This document shows positions 1 to 8,898 of a DNA stretch of 64,000 nt, one piece after another. Within the stretch, counting starts at the first letter, position 1; each line of letters begins with the position of its first letter. A program made the position numbers and the translations under genes. This DNA comes from Paenibacillus timonensis (GTDB lineage Bacteria; Bacillota; Bacilli; Paenibacillales; Paenibacillaceae), in contig NZ_WNZY01000025.1 of NCBI RefSeq assembly GCF_009725205.1, positions 1 through 64,000 on the forward strand, given 5' to 3'. The notes below the pieces were generated by a model. The model was given only the letters and a program-made list of their open reading frames with translations. It searched no databases and was not told the DNA's origin.

Positions 1-16
1 AAGACAACAAAGTAAG

Positions 17-57
17 ATCGTCGGCCAGGAATAACCTCTCCTGGCTGACGATTTTTC
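17..57. terminator. Rho-independent terminator of a gene left of the window
   Basis: A 14-bp stem (17-30 with 39-52, one G/A mismatch that can wobble) and a short loop are followed by TTTTT on the plus strand. It most likely ends a rightward gene lying outside the window. Confidence 0.7.
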
Positions 58-83
58 AAAAAACGAGGGTTTTTAAATGGAAA

Positions 84-124
84 GCTGTCCCTTAGAGTAG
101 TTTTTCAACTACTTTTGGGACAGC
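84..124. terminator. Hairpin between the window edge and the esterase gene
   Basis: GCTGTCCC (84-91) pairs perfectly with GGGACAGC (117-124), and a second nested arm around AGTAGTT/AACTACT lies inside. It sits directly behind the leftward esterase stop codon. It can fold on either strand and probably terminates the esterase transcript, although the T-run on the minus strand is weak. Confidence 0.5.
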
Positions 125-132
125 CCCTTTTC

Positions 133-1092
133 TTACAAACCAAGCATAAACTGGACGATCTTATCGGGCATGCCCGGCAATCCTTCGTGACCGAAGTCCG
201 GGAAGATCTCCAGCTTCTTCGGCGAGGAAATCGCGTTGTAGGCTGCAAATTGGGTGGATGGCGGACAAATCTCATCCATCAATCCAACTCCCATCAGCAC
301 TTCGGCTTGAATGCGGCTCGCCAGATGATGCACGTCGATATATCCCAGCTTGGCGAACAGCTCTTCCTCCCGCTCATGCTGCGGATCAAAGCGGCGGAAA
401 TACAGCCGCAGCTCCTCGTAAGCGTTCCGGGCCAAGTCCATCTCCCACACCCGACGGTAGTCGGACAGGAATGGATAGACTGGGGCCGCCCGGCGAACAC
501 GCGGCTCGAGCGCGGCGCAGGCCAACGTGATCCCGCCGCCTTGCGACCAACCGGTCACGCCAACGCGGTTCTCGTCCACCTCCGACAGGTCCATGACGAT
601 GCCCGTCAGTTGCACGGCATCCAGGAAAATATGGCGGAACAGCATGTTTTGCGGATCCCCGTCCACCCCGCGGATGATATGCCCTTGCAGCGTATTTCCG
701 ATCGTCCCGCCGACGTCTTCCGACTTACCTCCCTGTCCGCGGCAATCCATGGCGAACACGTGGAAGCCCAGCGAAGCATATCCCAGCTTCTCGCTCCAGT
801 CGCCGGAATTCGCGGAATAGCCGTGAAACAGGACTACGGCCGGGGCAGGGCCTTCGAATTTCGCCGGACGCACATATTGGGCATGAATGCGCGCTCCCTT
901 GACTCCGGTAAAATAAAGATGATAACATTCCACACCCGGCAGTTGATAATCGGCCTTTTCGATACGTACCTGCGGATCAACGGCGCGCATCTCGCGCAGC
1001 GCCACTTCCCAGTAAGCATCGAAATCCGGAAGCTTCGGGTTGATTCCCCTGTACTTGCGTAATTCGTCCAAAGGCATGTCGATAACCGGCAT
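133..1092 (-). CDS. Acetyl xylan esterase / cephalosporin-C deacetylase, CE7 family
   Basis: Predicted 319-aa alpha/beta-hydrolase that removes acetyl groups from xylo-oligosaccharides and similar acetylated compounds, probably in the cytoplasm because no signal peptide is seen. The three CE7 hallmark motifs are present: RGQ (in CRGQGG), the nucleophile elbow GWSQGG with the catalytic Ser, and the terminal HE pair (DFGHEG) carrying the catalytic His. The length matches the family, about 320 aa. I chose the ATG at 1092 (MPVIDMPLDEL) because GGAGAGGAAG lies just upstream; the open frame extends 24 codons further without a better RBS. It stands alone, with its own promoter at 1172-1200 and a hairpin behind it. 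Confidence 0.9.
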   Translation of the reverse strand: MPVIDMPLDELRKYRGINPKLPDFDAYWEVALREMRAVDPQVRIEKADYQLPGVECYHLYFTGVKGARIHAQYVRPAKFEGPAPAVVLFHGYSANSGDWSEKLGYASLGFHVFAMDCRGQGGKSEDVGGTIGNTLQGHIIRGVDGDPQNMLFRHIFLDAVQLTGIVMDLSEVDENRVGVTGWSQGGGITLACAALEPRVRRAAPVYPFLSDYRRVWEMDLARNAYEELRLYFRRFDPQHEREEELFAKLGYIDVHHLASRIQAEVLMGVGLMDEICPPSTQFAAYNAISSPKKLEIFPDFGHEGLPGMPDKIVQFMLGL

Positions 1093-1171
1093 TGATCTCT
1101 TCCTCTCCACAATAGGGTTTGATTTCACCGTCCGGCTTGACTGCAGCCGCAGTCGCCGGGCCATCGCTCAC

Positions 1172-1200
1172 AGTATAGCTTGACAACGCTTTCTGTACAA
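1172..1200 (-). promoter_or_regulatory. Sigma-A-type promoter of the esterase gene
   Basis: On the minus strand TTGTAC (1195-1200) is separated by exactly 17 bp from TATACT (1172-1177), about 80 bp upstream of the esterase start. Confidence 0.6.
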
Positions 1201-1259
1201 GAGGAATGGAGGATTATGACCGGCTTGCGCCCGCATGTTAGACTATTTTTATAGAGGTT

Positions 1260-1429
1260 GTTCAAAAAGTCTTCTTTCCATAACGAAGCGGAGCTTGTGA
1301 AGTGGATTCGACATCCAATCTTGAATTCAGCCGGGCCCTCCGTTGCTCACGTACCCAAAACGTACGCTCCGCTACTCACTCCCTAGCTTCATCCAACCTT
1401 CTCGGTCCTGAAAACCCGACTTTTTGAAC
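1260..1429. repeat. 170-bp intergenic element with 12-bp terminal inverted repeats
   Basis: GTTCAAAAAGTC (1260-1271) is repeated as its exact reverse complement at 1418-1429. Inside there are further dyads: GCGGAGC near 1288 against GCTCCGC near 1365, and a CGTAC...GTACG core near 1350-1365. No ORF of note. It fills most of the gap 1165-1478 and looks like a non-autonomous palindromic repeat (MITE or REP-like). Confidence 0.55.
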
Positions 1430-1478
1430 TTGCGCTTATAAATAGATCATTAATACGAACGGATAGGAGTTATCCCTA

Positions 1479-2258
1479 ATGAACAACTACAAAATCGTTT
1501 TCTTTGACATCGACGGTACCCTGGTGAACGAGGACAAGCAGGTGCCTGAGGATACGATCAAGGCCATCGCCGAATTGAAAGCGAACGGCATCGAGCCGGT
1601 CATTGCGACCGGGCGGGCGCCGTACTTTTTTGAACCGATCGCGAAGCTGCTGCACATCGAATCCTTCGTCAGTCTGAACGGCGCTTACGTCGTATACCGG
1701 GGGGAGCCGCTGTACCAACGCGCTCTGCCCCCGCAAAGTCTCCGGAAGCTGGTTGAACTAGCTGGACGCCATCGGCATCCGCTCGTGTTTCAGGGACATG
1801 AACGTTACTATGCCAATACCGATGCTCACCCGTTTATCGTCGAGTCCATCGATTCCCTAAAAGTAGAGCATCCGGGATTCGATCCCGAATTCTGGAGCAA
1901 GGCCCCGGTGTTTCAAGCGTTCTTGCACTGTGAAGAGCAGGATGAGTCTCTGTATGAGGGGCAGTTCGACGATCTGCGCCTGATCCGCTGGCACCCGAAA
2001 GCCATGGACGTGACGATCCGCGGCGGGTCTAAAGCCGTTGGTATCGCGGCTATGCTGGAGCGCCTTGGCATCCCCCTTTCCGAGGCCGTAGCTTTCGGCG
2101 ACGGTTTGAACGACAAGGAAATGCTGCAGGAGGTTGGACTTGGCATCGCCATGGGCAATTCCCATCCGGACTTACTGCCTTTCGCCAATTACGTCACCGC
2201 CTCCGTGGATGAAGGTGGGATTCGCCAAGGGCTGCGCCACGCAGGGTTGATTTCTTAA
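1479..2258 (+). CDS. Cof-type HAD-IIB sugar-phosphate phosphatase
   Basis: 259-aa haloacid-dehalogenase-superfamily hydrolase. Motif I is FFDIDGTL with the nucleophilic and acid/base Asp pair near residue 10. Motif IV is FGDGLNDKEML, which binds Mg2+, and the large C2B-type cap lies between. The length and the ending (MGNSHPDLLPFANYVTASVDEGG) are typical of Cof/YwpJ-type phosphatases, which dephosphorylate small phosphorylated metabolites such as sugar phosphates or flavin and PLP intermediates. The substrate cannot be inferred here. The start has a GGATAGGAG-like RBS. It is monocistronic; no neighbour suggests a pathway. Confidence 0.88.
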   Translation: MNNYKIVFFDIDGTLVNEDKQVPEDTIKAIAELKANGIEPVIATGRAPYFFEPIAKLLHIESFVSLNGAYVVYRGEPLYQRALPPQSLRKLVELAGRHRHPLVFQGHERYYANTDAHPFIVESIDSLKVEHPGFDPEFWSKAPVFQAFLHCEEQDESLYEGQFDDLRLIRWHPKAMDVTIRGGSKAVGIAAMLERLGIPLSEAVAFGDGLNDKEMLQEVGLGIAMGNSHPDLLPFANYVTASVDEGGIRQGLRHAGLIS

Positions 2259-2448
2259 GGATCTCGCAAAAAAATGAAGATCAAGTGAAACATCTCTAAC
2301 ACTTCCTGCGTCAAAGGGTTAAATCAAACCGTATCCGGGAGGAGGGAATTGACACTTAAGCCTCACCTCGTCGGGCGCTGCTGAACAGTGAAGCAACCCG
2401 GCGGATATGTTGCGTTTAACTAACTATGGTTCCAGGAGGGAATTGCGA

Positions 2449-3381
2449 ATGAAAACGAAAAAAACGTTATCCAAATTTCCGAAGCTGACGCTGCTGATGG
2501 TGATTGTATTCACCCTGATGTTCGGCGGCACCGCCTCGGCCTTTAATGATATTAAGGGCGACAAGGAGCAGAAAGCGATCGAACACCTCGAGAAACGGGG
2601 GATCATTAAAGGAGATTTCCACGGCCGCTACTATCCAGCCCAGAAACTGACCGGCGCTTCCGCCGTCTCCCTGATCGTTCAAACGCTGGACCTGAACTTC
2701 GATACCATCCGGTTCATCAAAATGCCAAAAGCCAGCGATTATTACACCAAGGTTAACGATAACGCCTGGTATGCCGAAGCTTTCGTCATCGCGAACTACT
2801 ATGGGCTGGACATTCCCAAGGACATCAATCCGGCCGCTAAAGTGACGAAGGAGCAGTTCAGCCACTGGCTGTTCAAAGGACTGAGCACCAAGGGCGATTA
2901 CATGTGGACGATGCAATATTTGAACATCAATGATGAGAAACAAATCAACAAAGATTATATGAACAGCATCCAGTCTCTTCTTCAGGCCAAAATCGTCACG
3001 TTGGATAAAAAGGGGAGTTTCGGACCGAAGCAACCGGTCTCCCGCAGCGAAGCCGCCGGCATGCTTGACCGGACCTTGCAGTTTATTGAGGACCGTCAGC
3101 CCGTTGAAAACCCGGTTCCCGGAAGCCTATACGACTTCGGGATGAATACAGACAAAATCTCGAACGACATCACGAAAGTGTCGATTACCGCGATGGCGCC
3201 GCACCCAGGGTACGGCCTGGAAGTTTCGAGTATCACATTCAAAGACGGGAAAGCCATTATCGACTATCGCGTTGTGGCACCTCAACCCGGACAATTTTAC
3301 CCGCAGGTTATTTCTGAAGTGACGGCCGTTACGTATATCCCGGCGGGCTACCAACCGGTACTCGGCGCACAATCGAAATAA
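2449..3381 (+). CDS. Secreted SLH-domain protein with a PrcB-like C-terminal domain
   Basis: 310-aa exported protein. Residues 1-33 form a basic, hydrophobic signal peptide ending near TASA. SLH-type repeats follow (AFNDIKGDKEQKAIEHLEKR, then two more degenerate segments ending near LDRTLQFIED), which would bind pyruvylated secondary cell-wall polymer. The last 75 residues (APHPGYGLEVSSI to SEVTAVTYIPAGY) resemble the PrcB C-terminal domain found in protease-complex accessory proteins. Start ATG 2449 is chosen because CCAGGAGGG precedes it by 7 bases; an upstream in-frame ATG at 2407 lacks an RBS. The 190-bp leader 2259-2448 shows no recognisable riboswitch. Confidence 0.75.
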   Translation: MKTKKTLSKFPKLTLLMVIVFTLMFGGTASAFNDIKGDKEQKAIEHLEKRGIIKGDFHGRYYPAQKLTGASAVSLIVQTLDLNFDTIRFIKMPKASDYYTKVNDNAWYAEAFVIANYYGLDIPKDINPAAKVTKEQFSHWLFKGLSTKGDYMWTMQYLNINDEKQINKDYMNSIQSLLQAKIVTLDKKGSFGPKQPVSRSEAAGMLDRTLQFIEDRQPVENPVPGSLYDFGMNTDKISNDITKVSITAMAPHPGYGLEVSSITFKDGKAIIDYRVVAPQPGQFYPQVISEVTAVTYIPAGYQPVLGAQSK

Positions 3382-3396
3382 TTCGCTTTAAACGAG

Positions 3397-3454
3397 AAAA
3401 GAATGGACCCAAGGACCGGCAACTGCCGGACTCTCGCGGTCCATTCTTTTTTTG
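3397..3454. terminator. Bidirectional terminator between the SLH gene and the MATE gene
   Basis: AGAATGGACC (3400-3409) pairs with GGTCCATTCT (3438-3447), flanked by an A-run on the left and T7 on the right, so it can serve both converging genes. A small inner stem CCGGCAACTGCCGG sits in the loop. Confidence 0.85.
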
Positions 3455-3457
3455 TGT

Positions 3458-4825
3458 TCATCCTTGGGGTTCTGGTGTTCCAAACGTCCGAATCCAGCGA
3501 TATCGGTTCACCTTTACAACGGCTACGAAGCATTTCAGAATTTGGTCGGATTTGAGGCAAATAAACGTCAATAACGGCGAAAGCCCAAACACGGCGGCAC
3601 ACAGGAAAGCCGAGGGCAGCACGATCAACCACATGAAAATGAAGTCGTTGTACAACACAAATCTCGTATCTCCCCCGCTTCGCACGATTCCCGTCAGCGC
3701 CGGCATTTGGTAGGCTGTGCCTACCGCCGTGATCGAAAGTACCGTCATAAATTGGAGAGCCAGTGCCTTGGATTCAGAGGATATGGCATAGAAGTCCAGC
3801 ACCACATCCTTGATCAAAAAGAGAACCACGCCCGTCCCCAAACCAATGATCAAGTAAAGCACCTGCAGCGTCTGGGCGTAAGGCTTGATTTTCTCCGGAT
3901 GTCCGGCACCAATCGTTTTTCCAATAATGACGGCCGTCGCACTGGCGGAAGCATACGTCACGACCGAGACGATTTGAAAGACCGTCGTTGCGATGCTGTT
4001 TGCGGCAATCGCCGCTTCCCCCATATGTCCCAAAATTCCGGACTGCACCGCCATAGCCAGTCCCCAGAGCGCATTGGACATCAGGATCGGCGAGCCGACG
4101 CTGACGTATTGTTTAAACGTTACCCGATCAAAGTGGAAGAAATCCCGCAGCGCAAAATTGATTTTCCGATCCACTCGTTTCAGATACACCAATACGATCG
4201 CTAGCTCGATGATTCGGGCCGTTAACGTCGCCGCCGCGGAGCCGCGGACGCCCCATGCGGGGAAGCCGAAATGCCCGTAAATCAGCAAATAGTTCAGGCA
4301 GACGTTGATGATTAACGTCGACAGAGAGAGAATAAATCCGACTCTGACCGTTTCTACGCTGCGTAAAGAAGCCAACAGTAGATTGGTCGCCGCAAAAAAG
4401 GGATACGAGAAGCCGATGATTCGTAAATACTTGGCCCCTTCGGCGATGACGCTGTCCTCGTTCGTGAACAAGGACAGACACCCATGAGGGAACAAGAACA
4501 CGGCCAGCCAAAGTACCAAGGCAAGAGCTAGTGCGAGGCGCATTCCGATGCTGGCAACCCTCTTGATGGTTGTCATGTCCCGAGCCCCCCAGGCTCGCGA
4601 CGACAGAATTACCACGCCCTCGCCTACGCCCATGACGAGCATCTGCAACAGGAATTGGAGCTGATTCGCAAGGGCTACCCCGGATAAAGCCGATTCGCTG
4701 TATCCGCCAAGCATGATATTATCCGATAAGTTCACGCCAAAGGAAATGACATTTTGCAGCGCAATGATCCAGGTGAGTCTGAAAAAACTGCGGTAAAATG
4801 CTTGATCCTGCACCATAAACTTCAT
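3458..4825 (-). CDS. MATE-family multidrug efflux transporter
   Basis: 455-aa inner-membrane protein with about 12 hydrophobic segments. It shows the MATE two-bundle pattern (NLSDNIMLGGYSESALSGVA near the start, and the repeated form ILGHMGEAAIAANSIATTV in the second half). Members export cationic drugs or toxic metabolites using Na+ or H+ gradients. It starts 5 bp after the upstream aldo/keto reductase stop, so the two are almost certainly co-transcribed. The substrate is unknown. Confidence 0.88.
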   Translation of the reverse strand: MKFMVQDQAFYRSFFRLTWIIALQNVISFGVNLSDNIMLGGYSESALSGVALANQLQFLLQMLVMGVGEGVVILSSRAWGARDMTTIKRVASIGMRLALALALVLWLAVFLFPHGCLSLFTNEDSVIAEGAKYLRIIGFSYPFFAATNLLLASLRSVETVRVGFILSLSTLIINVCLNYLLIYGHFGFPAWGVRGSAAATLTARIIELAIVLVYLKRVDRKINFALRDFFHFDRVTFKQYVSVGSPILMSNALWGLAMAVQSGILGHMGEAAIAANSIATTVFQIVSVVTYASASATAVIIGKTIGAGHPEKIKPYAQTLQVLYLIIGLGTGVVLFLIKDVVLDFYAISSESKALALQFMTVLSITAVGTAYQMPALTGIVRSGGDTRFVLYNDFIFMWLIVLPSAFLCAAVFGLSPLLTFICLKSDQILKCFVAVVKVNRYRWIRTFGTPEPQG

Positions 4826-4830
4826 TCAGG

Positions 4831-5763
4831 TTACCAGCCCAATGATTTGAAACGGATCTCTCGTTCCCATAGGTCCTGTAATTGTCTCAGCGCCGCTTCA
4901 GGCAGCTCCGCATCACTGGCAGCCACATTCTCACGAAGCTGAGCGCTATTCCGAACGCCGGGAATGACCGTCGCGACTTCCGGGTATGCCAAAATAAAAC
5001 GCAACGCTGCCATCGTCATCGTCGTTTGCTCATCCTCCAAAAAGCGAATCTGCTCCACCAATTTCGCGCGGGTCTGAATGACCTCCGGGGACCAGCGGCT
5101 GCGAACACCCGAGAACGAGCTGGTACCCTGATATTTACCCGACAACCAGCCGGAATCAAGCGGTACCTTGATGATCAATGCAACCTCCTTCTCCTTCGCC
5201 AACTGGAACGCCTGCGCCGTTTCCTGATAAAAGATGTTAAACATCACTTCCATAACACCCGGGCGAGCGTGCTCCAACACTTCAAGCATCTCACGGCTAG
5301 AATCGACCGACACGCCGTACGCCAGGATTTTGCCTTCTGCCTTAAGATCCTCCATCACCTGATAGTGGCCATATTTGCCGTCCAGGTGGTCGAACGGGGG
5401 GTTGTGGATCAATACGGAGTCGACATAATCAGTCTGCAGCCGCATTAAGCTGCGTTCGATCGAATTTCGAATTTGGGCCGCCGAATAATCCGTTCCTTCC
5501 GGGGAATGGCCAAATTTCGTATTGATGACCGCTTTCTCGCGTTTTCTTTCCAGGGCTTTGCCGAGCAACACCTCGCTTTTGCCTTGACCATAATTGGGAG
5601 CGGTATCAAAAAAGTTGACTCCGAGGTCCAGCGCTTCATGCACCAGACGGACAGCCTCCTCGTCCTCCATCGACGCCCAATCCTGCTTATTGCCGAGCTG
5701 CCAAGCGCCAAAGCCGATTTCCGACACCTGCTTGCCGGTCGTCCCATACCTTCTGTACTTCAT
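4831..5763 (-). CDS. Aldo/keto reductase
   Basis: 310-aa (beta/alpha)8 NADPH-dependent oxidoreductase. The catalytic tetrad is visible: Asp in FFDTAPNYG, Tyr in the same motif, Lys in VINTKFG, and His in VLIHNPP. The N-terminus (MKYRRYGTTGKQVSEIGFG) and the length are typical of AKR5/AKR11-like enzymes. It is the first gene of a two-gene unit with the MATE transporter, so it could modify a compound that the pump exports. That link is inference. Confidence 0.88.
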   Translation of the reverse strand: MKYRRYGTTGKQVSEIGFGAWQLGNKQDWASMEDEEAVRLVHEALDLGVNFFDTAPNYGQGKSEVLLGKALERKREKAVINTKFGHSPEGTDYSAAQIRNSIERSLMRLQTDYVDSVLIHNPPFDHLDGKYGHYQVMEDLKAEGKILAYGVSVDSSREMLEVLEHARPGVMEVMFNIFYQETAQAFQLAKEKEVALIIKVPLDSGWLSGKYQGTSSFSGVRSRWSPEVIQTRAKLVEQIRFLEDEQTTMTMAALRFILAYPEVATVIPGVRNSAQLRENVAASDAELPEAALRQLQDLWEREIRFKSLGW

Positions 5764-5810
5764 CCTCTCACGCTCCTGCGATGTTTGGATTTAAATTTAT
5801 CAGATCTCAT

Positions 5811-5833
5811 GCCCAATTCTAGACCGATTGGGC
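5811..5833. other. Small perfect dyad upstream of the aldo/keto reductase
   Basis: GCCCAAT and ATTGGGC flank a 9-bp loop, about 50 bp upstream of the reductase start. No T-run follows, so it is more likely an operator or incidental than a terminator. Confidence 0.25.
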
Positions 5834-5889
5834 AATGCGTGCAAGAGAATATCGACGTAACGGTATGGCGCATGTCGCTCGTCTCATAC

Positions 5890-5924
5890 GCAAAAGACCG
5901 TCCGGGAATAAACGGACGGTCTCT
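5890..5924 (-). terminator. Terminator of the GH2 glycosidase gene
   Basis: On the minus strand AGAGACCGTCCG, a loop, then CGGACGGTCTTTT: a 12-bp GC-rich stem followed by T4, 27 bp behind the GH2 stop. Confidence 0.8.
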
Positions 5925-5950
5925 CGCCTTACGGAGAATGAATCTGCGGA

Positions 5951-8701
5951 TTAGTGGCAGCGTACCTGAATGTCCAGCGGATAGCGCCCGGCGTTCCGGC
6001 CGTACAGCGCCAGCCCGCCTTCCCCGGCACGCAGCTCCAGCCGGAAATGGCGGCTGCGATCCAGTTTGGCGGCGATGCGCCCAGGTACCTTGATGCGGCA
6101 GAGATACCCGTACGAACCGGCCTCGTCCAAGCGGTTGTCCACCGGCTGGTAATGCCAAGACAATATGCCGCGGGCATCCGCCGGATCGTCGGGGAGGTGC
6201 ACGCTTCCGACAGGCTCGCCGTCGATGCAAACCGTCACCTTGGATTCATGGCGGATTTCATCCGTCATGTAGTAGGTGTTCGGGTTGTATTCGACGTCGG
6301 CGGAAGCCCCGTGCATGTAGCCGATCCCGTGATCTTGCGTTTTGACGCCTTCGAGGTTGCGGCCGAGCACCCTTTTGGCGCCGGCTTCGAAGGCGATTTC
6401 GATGTCGCCGATCAGCGCATGCTCCTCCCGGTCCGGCAACCGAACCTCATACGTGAAGGCGCCCGCCCCCGCGCCGCTCGCCTTCGCTCCTAGAATTGAC
6501 TCCCATTGCAGCGCAAACGTCTGTTGCGCAAAACCGCCCACCGGAACGCTAACTGTATGCACACCGACGGGGTCAGAAGCGGTGGCACCGCCGCGCACGT
6601 CGAACGCAGCGAAGTTGCGCGACACCGTCTCGCCTCCCTCGGCGACCAGCCGCAAGGCTAGCACCGCAACGGCGTCCTGCTTAGGCATCGCGATCTCGAG
6701 CGGAGCCAGCTCCGCCGCGCCGTAATCCTCCCAGGCGATCGCACGCTCGCCGCGGTCCGCCACGACGCGGATGCCAAGGTCGTCGTACCACAGCTCCCAA
6801 ACAAGTTGGAGCGTGCGGCCGTGGTACCGGTCTGAGAAGCTGGAGCCAAGCAGGGGCACGGACACCTTCGCCCCGGCGTCGACCGTTTGCGATGGAGGCG
6901 CATCGATGACAATGAAGTCCGGCGAATGCAGGTCGGTAAGCGACATACCCGGCACGAAACCGCCGTAACCGAAGTCTTTTTCCGTTCCGTCCAGCCGGTA
7001 ATACCCGTTGAATTCGTTTGTCACATCCCGAAACTCCGTGAATACGAAACCGCACATTTTATCATGACGGCGGAATTCGTTCAGCATGTAATGGTAATGC
7101 CAGGCCAGGTCGCTATCCCCCGCGCTGTGCTCGATGCCCCATACATTGCCGCATTCGCTGTTCATCAGGGGCGCGTCCGTCTGCGTTCGCCCGCCGATAT
7201 AGTTAAACGTCGCCCCCGGATACGTGTTGGCCACCACATTGCCGATATGCTCACGCACCTTCTCGTACCCGTTCACGTAAAAATGCCACGTGTTCAAGTC
7301 CGTTTCGACATGGTCCCAGTTGCAGGCGGAATTATCCTCCACGATGCGCGTCGGATCCGTCTCTTTGGCCCAGCGGTAAATCCCTTGAACCCACTGCTGA
7401 GTCTCGGGCAAATAATTCATGTTGCCCCATTCATCCCCGGTCAAGCTGCCGGCCGCTTTCCCCGATTTTAACCCCCACGTTTCGTTGAACATGATCCAGG
7501 CAAAAATCGACGGGTGATTGTAGTCCCGCTCGATGACCTCGCGCGCTTCGCTTTCGTAGGATGTCCGAGCTTTCGCGTCCGGCGCGCCCCAGAAGCAGGG
7601 CATATCCTGCATGATGAGCAGCCCCAGCTTATCCGCCCAATACAACTTGCGGGGTTCTTCCGGTTTGATGTGAATCCGGGCAAAGTTAAGCCCGAGTCGC
7701 TTCATCAGGTAAATTTCGTCCCTCATGTCCTCGTCGGTCGGATAGGTGAAATACCCGGTCGGGTGAAACGATTGGTCCAGCACGCCATTCAGGTAAATCG
7801 GCTTTCCGTTCAACGTGATCCAGCGGTAATCCCGCTGCCCGAATCGGGCGGTGCCGATTTCTCGAATGCCGAAATATGTGGCGATCGTGTCTTCCTCGGA
7901 GGCAACCGTCAGCCGCAGTTCCCCCTCATACAAGTGCGGCGTTTCCGGACTCCACAGCCGGGGCTCCGCCACCTTAAACGAGAGGTGGACCTTATTCTCG
8001 CCTGCGACCAGCGTCAATTCTTCCGTATGCTCTACGGTCCCGTCCTGAAACCGCAGGGCGAGCTTAGCCGCCGAAGCTTCCTTGGCTATGATGCGGGCCG
8101 TCACTTCAACCTGGCCGTCGAGACACGTGTGGAACTTCGCATTCTGCACGTAGGTTTGCGGCCGCGCTTCCAGCCAGACCGGCTGCCAAATGCCGCGAAT
8201 CTCGCCGTACCCCTGCTTGCCGCGTGCCTGATCGTCTCCGTCTGCATCCTCCGCGCGAACCAGGATCGTATTCTCCCCCTCCGCGTTCCAACAGTCCGTC
8301 ACTTCAAACTCGAAATTGCCATATCCACCTCGGTGCGATCCGGCATGGAAACCGTTGACCCAAACGTCACACTGATAATCCACGGCCCCAAAATGGAGGA
8401 AAATCCGCGACCTGGACGCTTCCGGCCGCCAGATGACGGTTCGCCGGTACCAGCCGACGCCGGCTTCGTTGTTACCAATGCCGGACAACGGGCTAGACCA
8501 GGAAAACGGCACCTCGATCCGTTCCGAAAAATCCTTTGCTTCTCCATCCTCCCGGGACGTGCCGGGCCCTACGGCGATCGGCTCGAACTGGAACGACCAG
8601 GTCCCGTTCAGATTAAGCCAATCCGCACGCTGCCAATCCGGCCGGGGATGCTCCGGGCGTGGAATTGCGGTCGCTCCGGTCGTTAACGATGGTTTCGTCA
8701 T
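5951..8701 (-). CDS. Glycoside hydrolase family 2 (beta-galactosidase/glucuronidase type)
   Basis: 916-aa retaining exo-beta-glycosidase with GH2 order: jelly-roll sugar-binding domain (residues ~15-190, PRPEHPRPDWQRADWLNLNG), immunoglobulin-like domain (~190-295), TIM barrel (~300-610), then extra C-terminal beta domains. The proposed acid/base Glu lies in MFNETWG and the nucleophile Glu in MNSECGNVWG. There is no signal peptide, so it should act on imported oligosaccharides. The ATG at 8701 (MTKPSLTT) is preferred because GGAAAGG lies upstream; an upstream ATG at 8770 falls in the AT-rich operator region. It is divergent from an ArsR-type regulator sharing a 130-bp intergenic region. Exact substrate is uncertain. 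Confidence 0.88.
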   Translation of the reverse strand: MTKPSLTTGATAIPRPEHPRPDWQRADWLNLNGTWSFQFEPIAVGPGTSREDGEAKDFSERIEVPFSWSSPLSGIGNNEAGVGWYRRTVIWRPEASRSRIFLHFGAVDYQCDVWVNGFHAGSHRGGYGNFEFEVTDCWNAEGENTILVRAEDADGDDQARGKQGYGEIRGIWQPVWLEARPQTYVQNAKFHTCLDGQVEVTARIIAKEASAAKLALRFQDGTVEHTEELTLVAGENKVHLSFKVAEPRLWSPETPHLYEGELRLTVASEEDTIATYFGIREIGTARFGQRDYRWITLNGKPIYLNGVLDQSFHPTGYFTYPTDEDMRDEIYLMKRLGLNFARIHIKPEEPRKLYWADKLGLLIMQDMPCFWGAPDAKARTSYESEAREVIERDYNHPSIFAWIMFNETWGLKSGKAAGSLTGDEWGNMNYLPETQQWVQGIYRWAKETDPTRIVEDNSACNWDHVETDLNTWHFYVNGYEKVREHIGNVVANTYPGATFNYIGGRTQTDAPLMNSECGNVWGIEHSAGDSDLAWHYHYMLNEFRRHDKMCGFVFTEFRDVTNEFNGYYRLDGTEKDFGYGGFVPGMSLTDLHSPDFIVIDAPPSQTVDAGAKVSVPLLGSSFSDRYHGRTLQLVWELWYDDLGIRVVADRGERAIAWEDYGAAELAPLEIAMPKQDAVAVLALRLVAEGGETVSRNFAAFDVRGGATASDPVGVHTVSVPVGGFAQQTFALQWESILGAKASGAGAGAFTYEVRLPDREEHALIGDIEIAFEAGAKRVLGRNLEGVKTQDHGIGYMHGASADVEYNPNTYYMTDEIRHESKVTVCIDGEPVGSVHLPDDPADARGILSWHYQPVDNRLDEAGSYGYLCRIKVPGRIAAKLDRSRHFRLELRAGEGGLALYGRNAGRYPLDIQVRCH

Positions 8702-8791
8702 CAAGTTTGCACACCTTTCCTTTTCAACTGGAACATGATTATTCGGATCATTTCGCCCCCATGATAGCACATATATTATATAATCACAATG

Positions 8792-8813
8792 TATATTATA
8801 AATTTACAATATA
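8792..8813. promoter_or_regulatory. 22-bp near-perfect dyad, candidate ArsR-regulator operator
   Basis: The 22 bp centred on TATAAATTTACA form an inverted repeat with a single mismatched pair, in the AT-rich divergent promoter region between the GH2 gene and the ArsR-fusion gene. Its position suits repression of one or both. Confidence 0.5.
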
Positions 8814-8898
8814 ACGTTTTTGAGGTACACTGGCTACAGGTTTGATGCCGATACGTGTTTTGACTTTTTGACTACCGTTCGAAGAAAGGAATATTTAG

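Noticed and set aside
2259-2448. Leader of the SLH gene considered as a riboswitch
   Set aside because: Short GC-rich dyads are present, but no conserved c-di-GMP, c-di-AMP or other aptamer core could be recognised.
7514-8686. Long open frame on the plus strand opposite the GH2 gene
   Set aside because: It is the antisense shadow of a well-conserved glycosidase, with Arg/Pro-rich low-complexity protein, no RBS and no motifs.
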